A stretch of DNA of 64,000 nucleotides, taken from positions 34,782,001 through 34,846,000 of the forward strand of contig JBHGNT010000001.1 in assembly GCA_043228905.1 (NCBI GenBank), read 5' to 3'. The position numbers and the translations under genes are program-made. Below, piece by piece: positions 37,788-52,905 of this stretch. The notes under the pieces are model-generated. The model was not told the origin of the DNA. It worked only from the letters and a program-made list of their open reading frames with translations, and did not search any database. This stretch comes from Azolla caroliniana (taxonomy: Eukaryota; Polypodiophyta). The stretch's first letter is position 1; the number at the start of each line of letters is the position of its first letter.

Positions 37788-40700
37788 TCAATCCAGCTCA
37801 GATTGAAATCTCATGAATATCCCCATGCTTAAAAGCTCTTGGTATAGTAACTTGCAAGCATATGGTACATCAACTTGCACAATGTACTTGCTAGTTTTGC
37901 AAAATTTACAAACCCTAATGGAAGCCTTAGAATCTCTGGATGAAATGGCATGACATCCTTGGCATATGTGAATTTGGTATGGATCAGATATACGAAACAA
38001 CCTTTCTTGTACATTTATGGCAGCTCCATGTGCAAGGAGACAATCTCTCTCCATCTCTCCGATCCTTACTCCACCATGTCGTTGTCGATCATCAACAGGC
38101 TGTCTTGTCAAAGGATGAGTAGGTCCTTTACTTCTAAACTTCACTTGATCCTCAGCCATCTTAGTTAGCCTTTGGTAAAATAGACACCCAACAAATATCT
38201 TGGCTTCCATGGCTTCCCCTGTTTGCCCATTAAACATTACTTCTTCTCCCCACCTCTGGTAACCCAAGCTAAGAAAGAAAGACCAACCATAAATATTAGT
38301 CATGAGAAACTAAAACCTTTGCCTCATCAAACACAATGCACTAAAAGATAAGAACACGTGCTTTTACCCATGTAATTCATCAATCATGACATCGATGGAT
38401 TGATGGCGAAATGCAGTCCCATCACGTATTTGCCCTTTAAGGGCAGAAAGTTTGCCTAGATGAGTTTCTAGAAGTTGCCCTGTTGTTTGTCGTGACGGAA
38501 ATGAATGAGGATTAATGATAACATCAGGAACTATGCCTTGATGAGTGAAGGGCATTTCATGCTGTCCTGCGATGTATCCTACCACCCCTTTCTGCCCATG
38601 CATAGAGGAGAACTTGTCACCGACTACTGGTGACCTTTTCTCACTCAGGATTACTCGTGCAATTATATTTTCATCCTCACCTATAGCCACCATCACATTA
38701 TCTACCCTTCCTTTCTCCCGCATTCTCAGATCTATACTCCTATCTTCACGAACCGCATTAGTCTGCTCTATGCTAACTCTCCCGAAGATGACCTCGTTCC
38801 GAGCAAGATTTGCGCCTATATAAGGCAGACCATCATCATCTAATTTGTCGTATGCATTATTTGATTTGATGCTTCGGCGGGCATCTGAGGATGCTGGTTT
38901 CATCATGGCCACCATATCCTTATCATATGTGGTGGAATAACCTTTGTAGTGCATGGATTGCAACAACCCACGTTGTATTGAAGATTCATTCATTACAATA
39001 GAGTCTTCTTGGTTGTATCCGAAAAATGGGCAGATTGCTACAACCACGTTCTGTCCATTCACAAGTTCATCTTTGTTTATGAGCCGTGACACCCTTGTGT
39101 TTACCAACGGTACCTGCGGATACAGCAAATGTTGACCTGATTTACCTACTCGTCCTCGCAAGCAAGTTGTGTAGTGTCCAATTGCTTGTTTACAAAGTTT
39201 CTGTGCTTGAAACATCACTCTTGATCCATTGTTATGGTTAGAGAATGGAATTAGGGAGGCCCCCAACCCAAACATATAACATGAATGTATTTCAGAGTGA
39301 GTGAAGTGTTCCTGTTGCTGTCTTCTCTTTTCTCTAACTTCTCGGAGGTCAGCTGCAACCACACAATTGGATTCTTCATCTGGTCCAATGAATTCAAGGA
39401 TACGAGCCCCTAACAGCTCCATCATGGTCAACTTTTTACTTTTCAAAATGGATATATTTTGGAGATGTTTCAGAATAATCAAAGGTCGTAGTATACGCCC
39501 TGAATCACATCTTATTCTAATTTCCTTTGCCGCACTGTCTTCAGCAATTTCCACCTGTAACAGCAATTAAATTTTATAATATGAAAGAAAGAACGCAAAA
39601 AGAAGGTCATAATTACAAGGAGGCATATTTCCTCTCTGTTTGTTTGAGCAGGAAAAATTCTACATATTTTTGGAGCTGGCAAGAAATGGTTCTGATTTTG
39701 TTTGGTTTTACCTCAAAACTGATTTCCAGAGAACGTCGCAGAGATCGAAGGTGTTCAGCAAGTTTCTTGGGTTCATTTGTTGCAGCTATCCAGTTTCCAT
39801 TAAGGGATACTTTGGACACTGATTTCAGTTCACACAGAGCTAATGTGTCTAAACTTTCTACACCGAACTTCTCAATGACACGAAAAACCTCATCTTCGTT
39901 TGTTTCCAAGGTGATATGGCTTAGGAGAGCTAGACTCTTGACAAGCCCACATTTATCACCATCAGGCGATTGTACAAGACACAACCTTCCTATATATAGC
40001 TTATTCCTGTTTCAATGAAGCAAAAACCAATCGTTAAAGCATTCACACTTTAGTGTATGATGGAAAAAGTTATTGCATTATATGAAAGATTTAACTTTGA
40101 TAAGTGATGAGGGTGGTTGTGACATCATGTGATGGTTTGTATAGCTCTTTATCAAATTTAGGTTTCTTAAACAAGAGGCCGTATCTAAAAAAGAATATTC
40201 TCTAAAGTGAAAAATGTGCATTACTAAGGAGAGTATGCAATAGATCTATAATAGAAGCACTACTTACAAAAGGCGCCATATGTGAGCTATTTTTTCATGT
40301 GAATGGTGTAGTACTGTAGAAAAAAAAATGTGGTGCTAATGGAATCAATACAAATCTTCTTAAGTGGTGTGATAAGTAGTAGTATGTAAGGTTAATTAAC
40401 ACTGCTAGCTGCACAAGTCAATGGGAAGAAAAAACATGTATATCTTTGATGGACAGACATAAAATAAGCTAAAGATTTAGTTTAAGTGGAGATTGTTCAC
40501 GCACGGAAGACGTGCATTCCGTAAGTCTGCCCTCATGTTGACATGCAATTCAGTTTGCCGAAGAATACTTATCATTTCTAGAGCATTGGTTCGTGCAAGC
40601 GTTACTGCAATGCCCCCTGACGACCCCACACCTGTTTTGTGAGGAGGAAGTGCCCAATTTCCTGTGGCAAATGCTTTTTCAAAACCATGGAGTAATATGG

Positions 40701-43700
40701 AAGTATTGAGATGCTTCTGCACATCAATAATTCCAGTATCCTTCAACAAGGCTTTCTGAAGCCCTAGTTTCATTTGCTTGACTGTAATACACATCTCTCT
40801 CTTGAACTCATTGAGAAAAAGATCACCAGCAACCTCTAGCCTCTTATTTTCCATACTATCTCTATCATATGTTTTGCACCTGCCGATAGAGCATGATAGC
40901 ACTTCTGAGATCATGCATCCAAGAAGAATGGCTTTTTTAAGGTCATGGTTTACATCCGGGAAGAGGTATCTTTCAAGTACACCAGAAGCAGATTCTTTGC
41001 TCTGACCTGTGTGATTGTTCTTCAACTTGCTCACCACTAAGTTGAGAGCAGCATTTCTAATTCTTTTCCTTTTTTCCATTTCTGTGTCTACCTTCACCTC
41101 ATCTTTCAACACATCCCAAATCTCTTCTTCTGCAGCCTTGAGTGATGGCATTATCAATTCTACACTATGTACATCTATGCACATAATATCCATCAAATCT
41201 TTATCTGATGTTACTCCAAGGGCACGAAATAATATGACTGCATTGATTTCTTGCTTGAAGTATGGAATCTGGACTGTGATGTATGGAATATGAGCCTGAT
41301 TCTCCTTCTTCTTTCCCTTAATAACATTATTGAACTTGAGATTCACAGTTACATACGATAACCTTGAATATAAACCTTTAGTGAGGATTGGAAGTTTCCC
41401 TTGGAATCCTTTATTATCTTTCAAAGGCATGCAACGAAACCTGTGTGCTAGCTCTTCTTGACTTATGAGAACCTGTATTGTCACAATACAACAAATGTCA
41501 TGCATAACACCTCTTGGATGAATACATAACAACGTCTCAATCACCTCATTGTAATTTAATATGTTTAATGAGCATCCAAAACTAAATGAATTTATTTTAT
41601 TTCACTAAATTTCCAAATCATCACATCCAGATCTTCTTGCCACTAAAAGAAACATTATTTTTGTACCATCTGGTTCTATTTGGAGAACAGAAAATCAATT
41701 AGTCATGCAAAACTAAAATCTCAGCAGCAGCTAAAAGGTATATATGCACAAATACCGAACATAAAAACTCAGGATAATTGATGCTAAGACCATTTTTACC
41801 CACATCATGAACTCACTAAACAGATGGTGCTGGGCAGAAATTTATAGCATTTAGGATAATAAAGCTAGGAAATTCATGTGAACAAACTCTTAAGAAATGT
41901 AGACAAATGTGAACCCATATACAATAGGTGTATGAAACCTCAGAAAGAGTTTGAGCCTTGCCACTAACTATAAATAGACAATAAGGTGATTACATTTGCT
42001 AGATAAACATGATACAAGCAACATATAATATATCAACGAGTTAGATACAAATTGCATCACTTCCTTCTACCCCTTGCATCTCATTAGTTCATTGTCACTC
42101 TACTCATCCGTCATTCTTGCCTGTCCTCAAATGTTGTATTTAACTTCAGGAACTAGTATCTTGTCTCATGCAAAATCAAGAGTGAATTTGTATGGAACAT
42201 ATAAAGTTCTTCTTTGTATGCTTATATAACACTTAAACAAACCATAACCATACCACATTTCATAGACCATTCCGAGGCTCAATAATTGCCCAGAAATGAA
42301 ACTAATAATTTCCCAGAGAATGATTGCACTTGTTCTCAAAATATACTTGATCAAAGATGAAGCTATAATAATACGCCTAATGTGTAGTCTGAAGACTCAA
42401 ATGAAAGTTTTGTGTGATGACTCTGCTCTTGAACACCATATCTACCACCTACTAAACAAAACTAATAAGGGGAACCTACGAATTCATTTGAATGACATTA
42501 GACTTACGAGTCAAAAATAGAAATAATGATTGCCTGATCTTGAATATATATGTGCTAAACCCCAATCAATAATCCTCCCAATCAAGCATCTGTCTTGAGC
42601 CATTCAACGTATTCTCAAGAAAACCCGACCAGCTGATATGGATTGTAAATATCTTATCTGACCACTATAAATCATGGTTACATTGGGCTTCAGGATTGCA
42701 CTAGAGTAACAGCCCACTTAAGAAGAGAAATGAATCGATAAGAAACTAACAGCTAGTACCTAAGATTTTGCAATCCATTGCTTTATATACAATTCATCTT
42801 TTCGACGTATTGGAATACATTTTTTTCACCAGGCAGAGTGATCACCGGATCTAATGGATCAAGACGACCACCTCAGTTACAACTTATTCTCTCAAGGATG
42901 TACAATAGTTGGTTCATAAGCTGCCATAAGACATCTTGTACTATGCCACTCAACCTACACATGCCTCAATGACATGTCATTCATAAGCTCTCATTTCATT
43001 ATAAGACAAACAACTTACCTCGAGAATTGGCTAAATCTTCAGTGATGCAATGAACATTCTTATGCAAAATAAATTTGATGTTGTTACACAGCTTTCACCT
43101 TTAATTGTGATTGGCGTAAAAACCCCAACAATGCCTGAGACATTTTCTAAGGTGTCTTATGTTTCTACTACATATGCAGATTTCTGTTTGGCTTTCTACT
43201 ACAATCATTCATGCCTCTGTATGGAGCTTCACACATTTTTTCAACCACATAACATAACATCCAAGAATGACACGAATGTTCAGCTACGTGTCATTGGCTG
43301 ACATTTTGGAATTGCTTTCATGGTTACAAAAATAATTGCTCATTTTCATTTTGGGACACTAATTTATATGTGACATTTCTGTACAAGTTAGCAACAGGCT
43401 TAAAGCTTAAAGATAAGTAGATTATAGTTACTAGAGTGTTCAAGCAGAGTCTCCTAAAGGCACAACCATGGAAACACACCTTTTCAGATCCTTTGATGAT
43501 GAAATAGCCTCCAAGATCAAATAAGCACTGATTTCCATGGAGTAAGCTGTCTTTTGAGAGATCACGGGTATGGCAATATGAGGAATTTACCATTACAGGA
43601 ATCTTTCCAAGCAACACCCTCTCACAAAGCTCATCTGGCATGAATTCTTCTTTAGGATCATCAAGAGCCGAAAAACTCTGCTGCTTCCCATTTGGATAAC

Positions 43701-44267
43701 TACTTTTATTTTCTTGTGAATTCCAATTCTTATCTGACATCACACACCCTTTTCCTTTTCGATTGGATGTAGCCTGATAAGAACTACAAACCTGAAAAGT
43801 ACAAGAAATGACCAATCTGTTTCTCAGAAAAAAGCACATATGGATCAAGCATGAAGAAAAGAACAAACCTTATGTGAGGGAAAAGCAATCAATTAGCATA
43901 CTTTGATATGTACATCAACTTCAATTTTCGCACTGTAAGTGAAGTTCCGACACATAGCTTCATTGGGTAAAAGCTTCCGAACATCTCCATTTTTATCAAT
44001 AACATCCGGTTTGGAGATATACACTTTACGAAATCGGAGTTTCACATGCCTACATCTCTTCTCAGTAGGAGAAGATTTGTTTGTCATGATCTCGATTTCG
44101 GACATGTCATCCATGAGATTTTGTATACCTCGGTTCATAAAGTCATCGAAAGACCTCATCTGGTGTGAAACCAAACCTTGTTCTTCAATCAAAGTTTGTT
44201 CAATCTTTGCAATAGCCTTCTCATCGATCCATGCACGATCAATTATTTCTTTCTCTATATCCATCAT
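37788..44267 (-). CDS. NRPD2: Second-largest subunit of RNA polymerases IV and V (NRPD2/NRPE2)
   Basis: The product is a 1202-residue catalytic subunit shared by Pol IV and Pol V, the plant nuclear polymerases of RNA-directed DNA methylation; the Arabidopsis protein is about 1170 residues. Six coding exons: 44267-43902, 43791-43480, 41472-40505, 40006-39712, 39554-38368, 38268-37788, with phases closing exactly. Visible: the protrusion/lobe block FNYF-like SFDDFMNRGIQNL; GKIPVMVNS; CLFDLGGYFIIKGSEK spliced to VLISQEEL; ALGVTSDKDLMDI; CLVQSPDGDKCGLVKSLAL; the metal-contacting GYNQEDS (about 826-832); DDDGLPYIGANL; VVGDKFSSMHGQKGVVGYI; INPHSFPSRQTTGQLLE; GEMERDCLLAHGA; and a C-terminal zinc ribbon (CQGC, then CKFC) ending ELLSMGIFMRFQSELD. 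IIPF-type SLIPFSNHNNGSRVMFQ and the C-terminus fit NRPD2 rather than Pol II RPB2. A second ATG (44264) follows the first. The exon 3 donor (CC|GTGCGT) was chosen because it keeps the conserved ARxP-to-GRxC spacing. Confidence 0.92.
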
Positions 44268-45640
44268 TCAACCTGTAAGATTATTGGTACCATTAAACAA
44301 GGTGGGCTGTTCTTTCCAACAAAAAAATGTCAGGATTGAATAAAAAAACCCACATAATCATTGACATGGGTGAACCATTAAGCCAAGACCATCCATCTAC
44401 AGGCAAAAGAAATCCATAAAACTAATCCCGATCCTAAGAAATAAGTAGGGTCAATGATTTTTATACAGAGAATATACACAATATTCTCCTCCTCTATGGA
44501 ATCTTTATTTGTTTAAACAATAGCCTAACCATTCTAAATCAGTATCCCCTTGAATGCATTCATTACAAATTCCGCTTCACACAAAAAAATAAAACAACAA
44601 TATTTGTTGTCTGAGAAAATTTTTACTTTTAGTCCTCATCATTCTTCTACAAAAAATTATAGACCTCAGTAATACTTCTTTTGAGGAAATTTGTACATCT
44701 AATCCTTCTAAGAAAATGTGTAGATCGGGGATAAAATACTTCTAAATCAACATTTCTTGATCAATCCGTTCTAAGACTAGCTTTACCCTTCAAAGCTTTT
44801 TATTGCCAATCCCTCTTCCCACGAGGAAAGAAAAAAGAAAAAAAGTGAACATTTTGCCTTCTAACATTTCGACCTAATCATTCTTCTAATAAAATCTATA
44901 GCCTTTCTGTTCTTTCGTATTACCAACTCCTCTTAACAAAAAAAAACAGCATTTAGTCTTCTAATATCGAGATTCCATTTCCATGCAAGAAAACATGAGC
45001 ATGGGCATCAAAATGTGTATGCGTAGGTGGGTGGTTGTGCATGTATATGCGAATGGGGTGGGGATGTGGATGTGGTGGGCATGGGTATGTTTCTGTGTCT
45101 GTGTGCATGTATGTGTATACGTAGGTTTTAGGCTGATTACTTATAAAAGAGAGCCAACCACATAAACGCATAACGTTTTGCATGTCAGTAATTATTGCGG
45201 CAATATATATCCAAATCAATGGTACTTTACTGTATATCTCGATATGCATGTGCATACATTTAGAATCAAATTGAAAGCGTTTTTTTTTTTTTTTAAACCA
45301 TACAAAACCATATAATTAACTCATGGCGGCGAGCTCATCAAAGGAAAAGGGTGGGGAGGCGGAGGAGCTAAATATTACCTGGAGAGTTGTAACTTCAATT
45401 GTGTTTAATTTACTGGCGGTGCAATATTGCGACCAAATTCTGATCAGCACACATAAAACATGAGAAGAAGAATAAAATGACGAAGACTTAATGAGAATGG
45501 AGGAAAACAGAGAGAAGAAACGAAGAAGAAACAGACGGGGGGGGGGGGGGCGGGGAAGAGACAGAGACAAAGACAGAGACAGAGAATGTGTGTGTGTGTG
45601 TGTAGTTGAGCTCTCGTTTTAGACCACGTTCACATGCTGC
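44268..45640 (-). other. Likely 5' UTR exon, 5' UTR intron and promoter of the NRPD2 gene
   Basis: On the minus strand an acceptor (AATCTTACAG, exon resuming at 44272) lies five bases before the ATGATG start. An in-frame TGA sits directly before the ATG, so coding begins here. A donor CTCCAG|GTAATA lies at 45379/45378, suggesting an untranslated first exon from about 45379 to 45600 and a 1.1-kb leader intron. The exact transcription start is not visible. A G homopolymer (about 13 G on the plus strand) lies near 45539-45550. Confidence 0.45.
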
Positions 45641-45885
45641 TAGTAGTAGTATAGTGCTTTATTATTAGTAATAGGTTACAATTCTTCCTCTTCCTTCCTC
45701 TTCTTCTTCTTCTTTCTGTCTGTCTTTCTGCTAGTAGTTACTAGTAATAGTAGTGGTAGTAGTAAGTTAATAGGCTACACTTCTTCTTCTTCTTCTTCTT
45801 CTTTCTTTCTGCCTGTCTTTCTACTAGTAGTAGTTAGTAGGCTACAATTCTTCTTCTTCTTCTTCTTCTTCTTGGTGTCTTTCTT
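45640..45885. repeat. Tandem CTT/TAG-rich array
   Basis: Three copies of a unit of about 90 bases occur. Each consists of AGTAGTA/TAGTAATAG-type sequence, then GGCTACAATTCTTCTTC, a long CTT run and TTTCTGTCTGTCTTTCT. It lies upstream of the NRPD2 leader. Confidence 0.8.
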
Positions 45886-46940
45886 TCTTCTTTGTGAGTG
45901 TGTGCATTGTCATACACGCTTTCGGGAGGCTGCTTGCGCGGACACCCATCCATGTAGCCCGTATCGAGGAATATCTCATAGGTTCATTTCCGATTGCCCT
46001 GCCCTACCACGTCCCGTGTGCTCGTGTTTCGAAGCATGGCCGGACTGCTGGAGATCTTGACACCGTACCTGGATTTTGTCGTAGTTGTGTGAGCGCGCTT
46101 GGATCATTGACACCCACAACATCTTTATTTCACTTCGAGATATTCGTGCACCTATATGTAACTTCATGCATGTGCTTTTTCTTCACCCTGCACCCGCTCC
46201 TCCTGTGCCTCTTGGACAAATTGGCTCCCCCAAACATTGGAACGTGCCGAACATTATATGTGTCAATGCAAATAAATAACATAAATTGTAGCTATGTTAC
46301 AATTTTTTTATTGTCGTGACATTTGTTTGCTTTGTTGATATGTTTGCAACGTTCTCTAGTTGTCAAACCTTCCCTTAAAGAGTGTTAATTTTGCTACCAA
46401 AATATTTTTGTTTTTCTCTTGATTGATAGTCATGTCGCGCAACACTGTCCTAATATCTAATTGTCATCACTAGAGCGAAGTTCATTTTCCTAGCCGTTTG
46501 ATTCATGTAATCTACGAGTTGTTATCTTTTCTCTCTTAATTGCAGTAGTTTTAACGCCTTTTCTATGGTATTTTGCAATATACGAATGCCTTCCAAAGTA
46601 GCTAATGTGCCAAACGTATCAAACAAATCGATGACACCACATGCATGATTTACCGACATTGATATCATCAAAAGAAGATCGAGAATGTCTTGCATGTTCC
46701 CATGACTATTAAGAATGGAGTGTCAGTCAAATGTTGATATGAAATAGAGTCTCTTGTGTTTGGTTAATAATGGTGGTGACCTTCACTCGTCGTCGAGTGT
46801 GATGCCATGAGAAGAGACAATTTAAGTAAGTAGTCATGAGAAGAGATGGGGAGGGAGGGACATATTTGTAAAATGCGGAGAATGAAGAGACTAGTTTTGT
46901 AGTCTCTGGGCTTTCATGAAAAAGGCTTCCTTGTATGTAT
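45886..46940. other. Intergenic region with a GC-rich island
   Basis: This is the shared upstream region of the divergent NRPD2 (-) and eS6 (+) genes. The part at about 45910-46110 is clearly richer in GC and CpG than its surroundings, and carries a 141-codon frame (45894-46319) without recognised similarity. I see no splice-consistent gene. Confidence 0.4.
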
Positions 46941-46941
46941 G

Positions 46942-46960
46942 TATAAAGATATTAGGGTTT
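46942..46960 (+). promoter_or_regulatory. TATA box and telo-box of the eS6 gene
   Basis: TATAAAGA (46942-46949) is followed by TTAGGGTTT (46952-46960), the reverse complement of the telo-box AAACCCTAA. Telo-boxes are well known near the transcription start of plant ribosomal-protein genes and promote expression in cycling cells. A pyrimidine-rich start candidate (AGCTTCTTTGCCTCTC) follows at about 46970, giving a 5' UTR of about 130 bases. Confidence 0.7.
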
Positions 46961-47102
46961 CCTACAGGCGAGCTTCTTTGCCTCTCAACATAGCAGGCAG
47001 TGTCAGTCATTCGATCAGACCGAAGCTACTGACGACGACGACGTCGAAGAAGAAGAAGAAGAAGTCGAGCTTCTCCTTCTCTCGCTCAGCACTCGATTCA
47101 TC

Positions 47103-50664
<3,562 letters not shown>

Positions 50665-52005
50665 TCCAGCATCTTTATTTAGCTTCTGATTCGGTTTTGA
50701 TTGTTGCTCACATTTTTTAAAACTTTGAGATGAATTTGATTCCATTCGATGTTTGATTGGGTTATCAGATAAGCCAAGCACAATATTTTCCCAATTTGAG
50801 AGATTTTTAATCTAATTAAAGTCATTTTTCACCGTTTCTTGGTATTACATTTTGGTTCTATCCAATGACGAAGAGATCTCAGGATGTCTTTATAAGTTAT
50901 TTTTGGTGGTGTTAAGTACAAATATATATGTATATTCTCGGTATTATCATAGTTCAGAAGTATGATTCAAATGACAATGTCACAATCAACATGCAGTTCT
51001 TGCAAGACTCTAAAGCGTTCCATGTTATGTAAATGTCATTGCTTGAAACGTGGAATTATCAGTAACAGAACAGAAACAATATGTACATGATAAGGCTGAA
51101 ACTACTGGATGTAGGCATATTTTTAATTAATTTTAGTAGAACAAAAAGTATTACCATACTTATTTTTTATTTTTATAAAAATTAGCTTGCAAGAAATTGT
51201 TCCCAATGATAATGACTTGATAATTTGGTAGAGCTAAAGTAAAGTGTCCTTTGTAAATGGCGAAGATCTTAATTTCATAATTAGATGTTATGAGCAGGCT
51301 ACAGCTGACAGTATTAGTCTAGTCAATATGACTTTTTTTATCTATAAAAGGTCTAACATACTAGATCTTGCATCAAAGTCATTTGGATGAACGAGCCGAC
51401 CGACTTATATTCAAGGAAGCGAAACTGCTTTTGATCTCAATGTTGGTTACACCGAGGATTCAAAAGATAATTCAAATGTGCTGTGATTGAAACAACTATA
51501 ATTATAAAGTATTGTTAGTTCTGAGGTCCTTGGCACTTGCCATTTTCTTCCAATGTTCACAACCTGTTTGATCAATGTGTTTTAACAGAAGGGCGAAAAC
51601 AAGTGGGGCTTATAACTTATAAGAGTTTTTTTCCTTAGAGGAATACCTCAGTTTTCCATCCTAAATGATCTTGGTCAGCCTCCTATAAAGAAAGGTAGGA
51701 AGAATCGACCATATAATGAAATGAAATAGCACACGTAATTGAGATACCATTGCTCGATTAGCTCAGTAGATGATGAAAGCTCAAGGGAGAAGGAAGAACG
51801 CAAGGGCTCTTCGGAAAAACGAAACGGTCAGAGGCATTAAGCGGGGAAAATTAAGAACAACTTAAGAGCAGAGCAAAGCATTCTAAATAAGAGTAGAATC
51901 TTCTGAGGAGCTTTTCCAAATCGTTATTAAGTCTCTTATCACAGGTAAATAGGACATTAGCCTTTTGAAAATTTTGAGAAATACCCTGCAGGACTAAAAT
52001 TAAAA
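50665..52005. other. Intergenic region after eS6
   Basis: This holds the eS6 3' UTR and then AT-rich DNA without a recognisable frame. Around 51.75 kb there is a TTAGCTCAGTAGATG box-A-like string but no matching box B. Confidence 0.5.
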
Positions 52006-52860
52006 TCATTACAAGTTTTGAAAACAAAGTTTCATACTTGCGTTGAAAATATTCTTAAAATTGGACAGACATGCCAGTGAAAGCATGAACAATTGAATTG
52101 CGTACATGCATTCAAAATTATACATAAATGAATTGCAGACACGCCATTGAAAACATTTATCAAGAAGAAGGAATGTTTTTCCCATGCAATAGTATATGCA
52201 CATTTTTCTTTCTTTCTTTGCAAGTATGGATAGGAAAAACAAAACAAACACACTTGGAAATCATCTTATTACCATGCTGGTTGCATGCAGTAGCATTTTT
52301 ATGTGTAAATGATATTACATAAATGCACTCCTTTGGAAGTTCTCACCTGGACAAACAATTGGAAATCATCTTATGGCCATGATCATTGAATATGGAAACA
52401 TGTTTTGACATTGGGACAAAAAGCTTATTTGTCGAATTACACATAATGGACATGCTTGGTAGCAGGATTTATATCAAATGAAGACATTGGCAACCATCTT
52501 AGTCCATTGAATGTAAATGCATACATTCATTGACACACTTGATAGAGAGTAGGGTATGGCCTAGTTGTCATCGTTTGCCCATTCTAGACCTTCGACCTAA
52601 ATTCCTCATTAAAAGGAAACATGCTAGCTCAAGCTTCTGTGAGAAGCTTATTCATTTAGATGCACATTCATGGGCATTTTACTTGATAGGATGTATTTAG
52701 CAAATCAAGACTTTCGAGGAGAATCTTATGGCCATGCTCATGGAATGCAGAAGCACTTATTGAGCACTTATCCATCTAATTCTGGGAAAACATCTTACGA
52801 ACATGTTCATGAACTGTGGAAGCATGCTTGATACTTGTATGATAGCAGAACATGTTCACT
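52005..52860 (+). pseudogene. Decayed tandem copies of a PPR N-terminal segment
   Basis: Several stretches resemble one segment of the intact PPR gene downstream (52927-53080). The best copy, 52143-52300, keeps CATTGAAAACATTTATCAAG, then TTTGCAAGTATGGATAGGA, then CTTGGAAATCATCTTATTACC and GCATGCAGTAGCAT. Shorter remnants of the GGAAAYCAYCTTRTG..ATGCTSATTGAATG element recur near 52360, 52480, 52720 and 52785. Frames are broken by stops and indels, so these are fossils of local segmental duplication. Confidence 0.65.
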
Positions 52861-52905
52861 CAAATATTTGGACTCTTGATTAATGCCCTCTGTCGCATAT
52901 GAATA

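Noticed and set aside
38364-39566. Pol II RPB2 or Pol III RPC2 as the identity of the polymerase gene
   Set aside because: The SLIPFSNHNNGSRVMFQ, DDDGLPYIGANL, INPHSFPSRQTTGQLLE and C-terminal zinc-ribbon sequences fit NRPD2 better than my recollection of RPB2 or RPC2.
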